NCBI RefSeq assembly: GCF_047496725.1
Contig: NC_132975.1
Span: 15,881,001-15,945,000 of the forward strand
Reading direction: 5' to 3'
Source: Anoplolepis gracilipes
Lineage: Eukaryota > Arthropoda > Insecta > Hymenoptera > Formicidae
DNA length: 64,000 bases
Shown here: positions 63,917 to 64,000 of the stretch, piece after piece
How the letters are laid out: each line of letters begins with the position of its first letter
How positions within the stretch are numbered: position 1 is the first letter of the stretch
Notes under the pieces: model-generated
What the model saw: the letters and a program-made list of their open reading frames with translations, nothing else
Told to the model about the DNA's origin: nothing
Databases searched by the model: none
Made by a program: the position numbers and the translations under genes

Positions 63917-64000
63917 TTAATTATAAAATATTCCTCTATTTATTTAAATTTGTATGGCACATATACATATAATATATATGTATATTTGATCTACCTACAA

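Overview
This is a eukaryotic, almost certainly insect, genomic window. It is AT-rich, dense in dinucleotide microsatellites, contains several CpG-rich islands, and has spliced genes with GT/AG introns. The two recognisable genes and their exon sequences fit an insect. A hymenopteran such as an ant is my best guess, but that is inference from style and not from a diagnostic marker.

Layout. From 1 to about 3.4 kb there is AT-rich intergenic DNA with a small hairpin MITE and a proximal region carrying four CACGTG E-boxes. From 3,442 to 5,269 (+) lies a complete five-exon cytosolic seryl-tRNA synthetase gene of 493 aa. From 5.3 to 12.3 kb is the space between two convergent genes; it holds a terminal-inverted-repeat element, a SINE-like fragment and long AT/GT microsatellites. 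From 12,299 to 24,589 (-) lies a complete capicua (cic) coding region. I resolved 20 coding exons that join in frame to 1,930 codons plus stop, with a Capicua/Tudor-like N-terminal domain, HMG box and C-terminal C1 motif. Two introns carry MITEs, and a probable non-coding first exon lies at 24,932-25,144.

From 25 to 57.5 kb I find no confident gene. This stretch holds several short terminal-inverted-repeat elements, a CpG-rich and GAGA-rich island at 37.5-41.2 kb that looks like a promoter or 5' leader of an unseen gene, a (GAC)47 tract, smaller islands near 45.5 and 50 kb, and a 1.8-kb foldback element at 50.8-52.6 kb.

The most unusual object is at 57,502-63,845: a roughly 6.3-kb foldback element. 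Its outer arms are inverted copies and are rich in AGTTCT hexamers. Its core is two arrays of a 150/152-bp tandem repeat in opposite orientations, 9 units on the left and 17 on the right, meeting at a short AT-rich axis. Each repeat unit carries three copies of GTTTGTACCT and the palindrome AACCGGTT. The right arm also has four exact-period 164-bp tandem copies. I see no transposase, so it would be non-autonomous or a satellite-type structure.

The two genes act in unrelated processes (translation, and RTK/ERK-controlled transcriptional repression), and nothing suggests functional linkage beyond adjacency. No tRNA, rRNA or CRISPR array was recognised.
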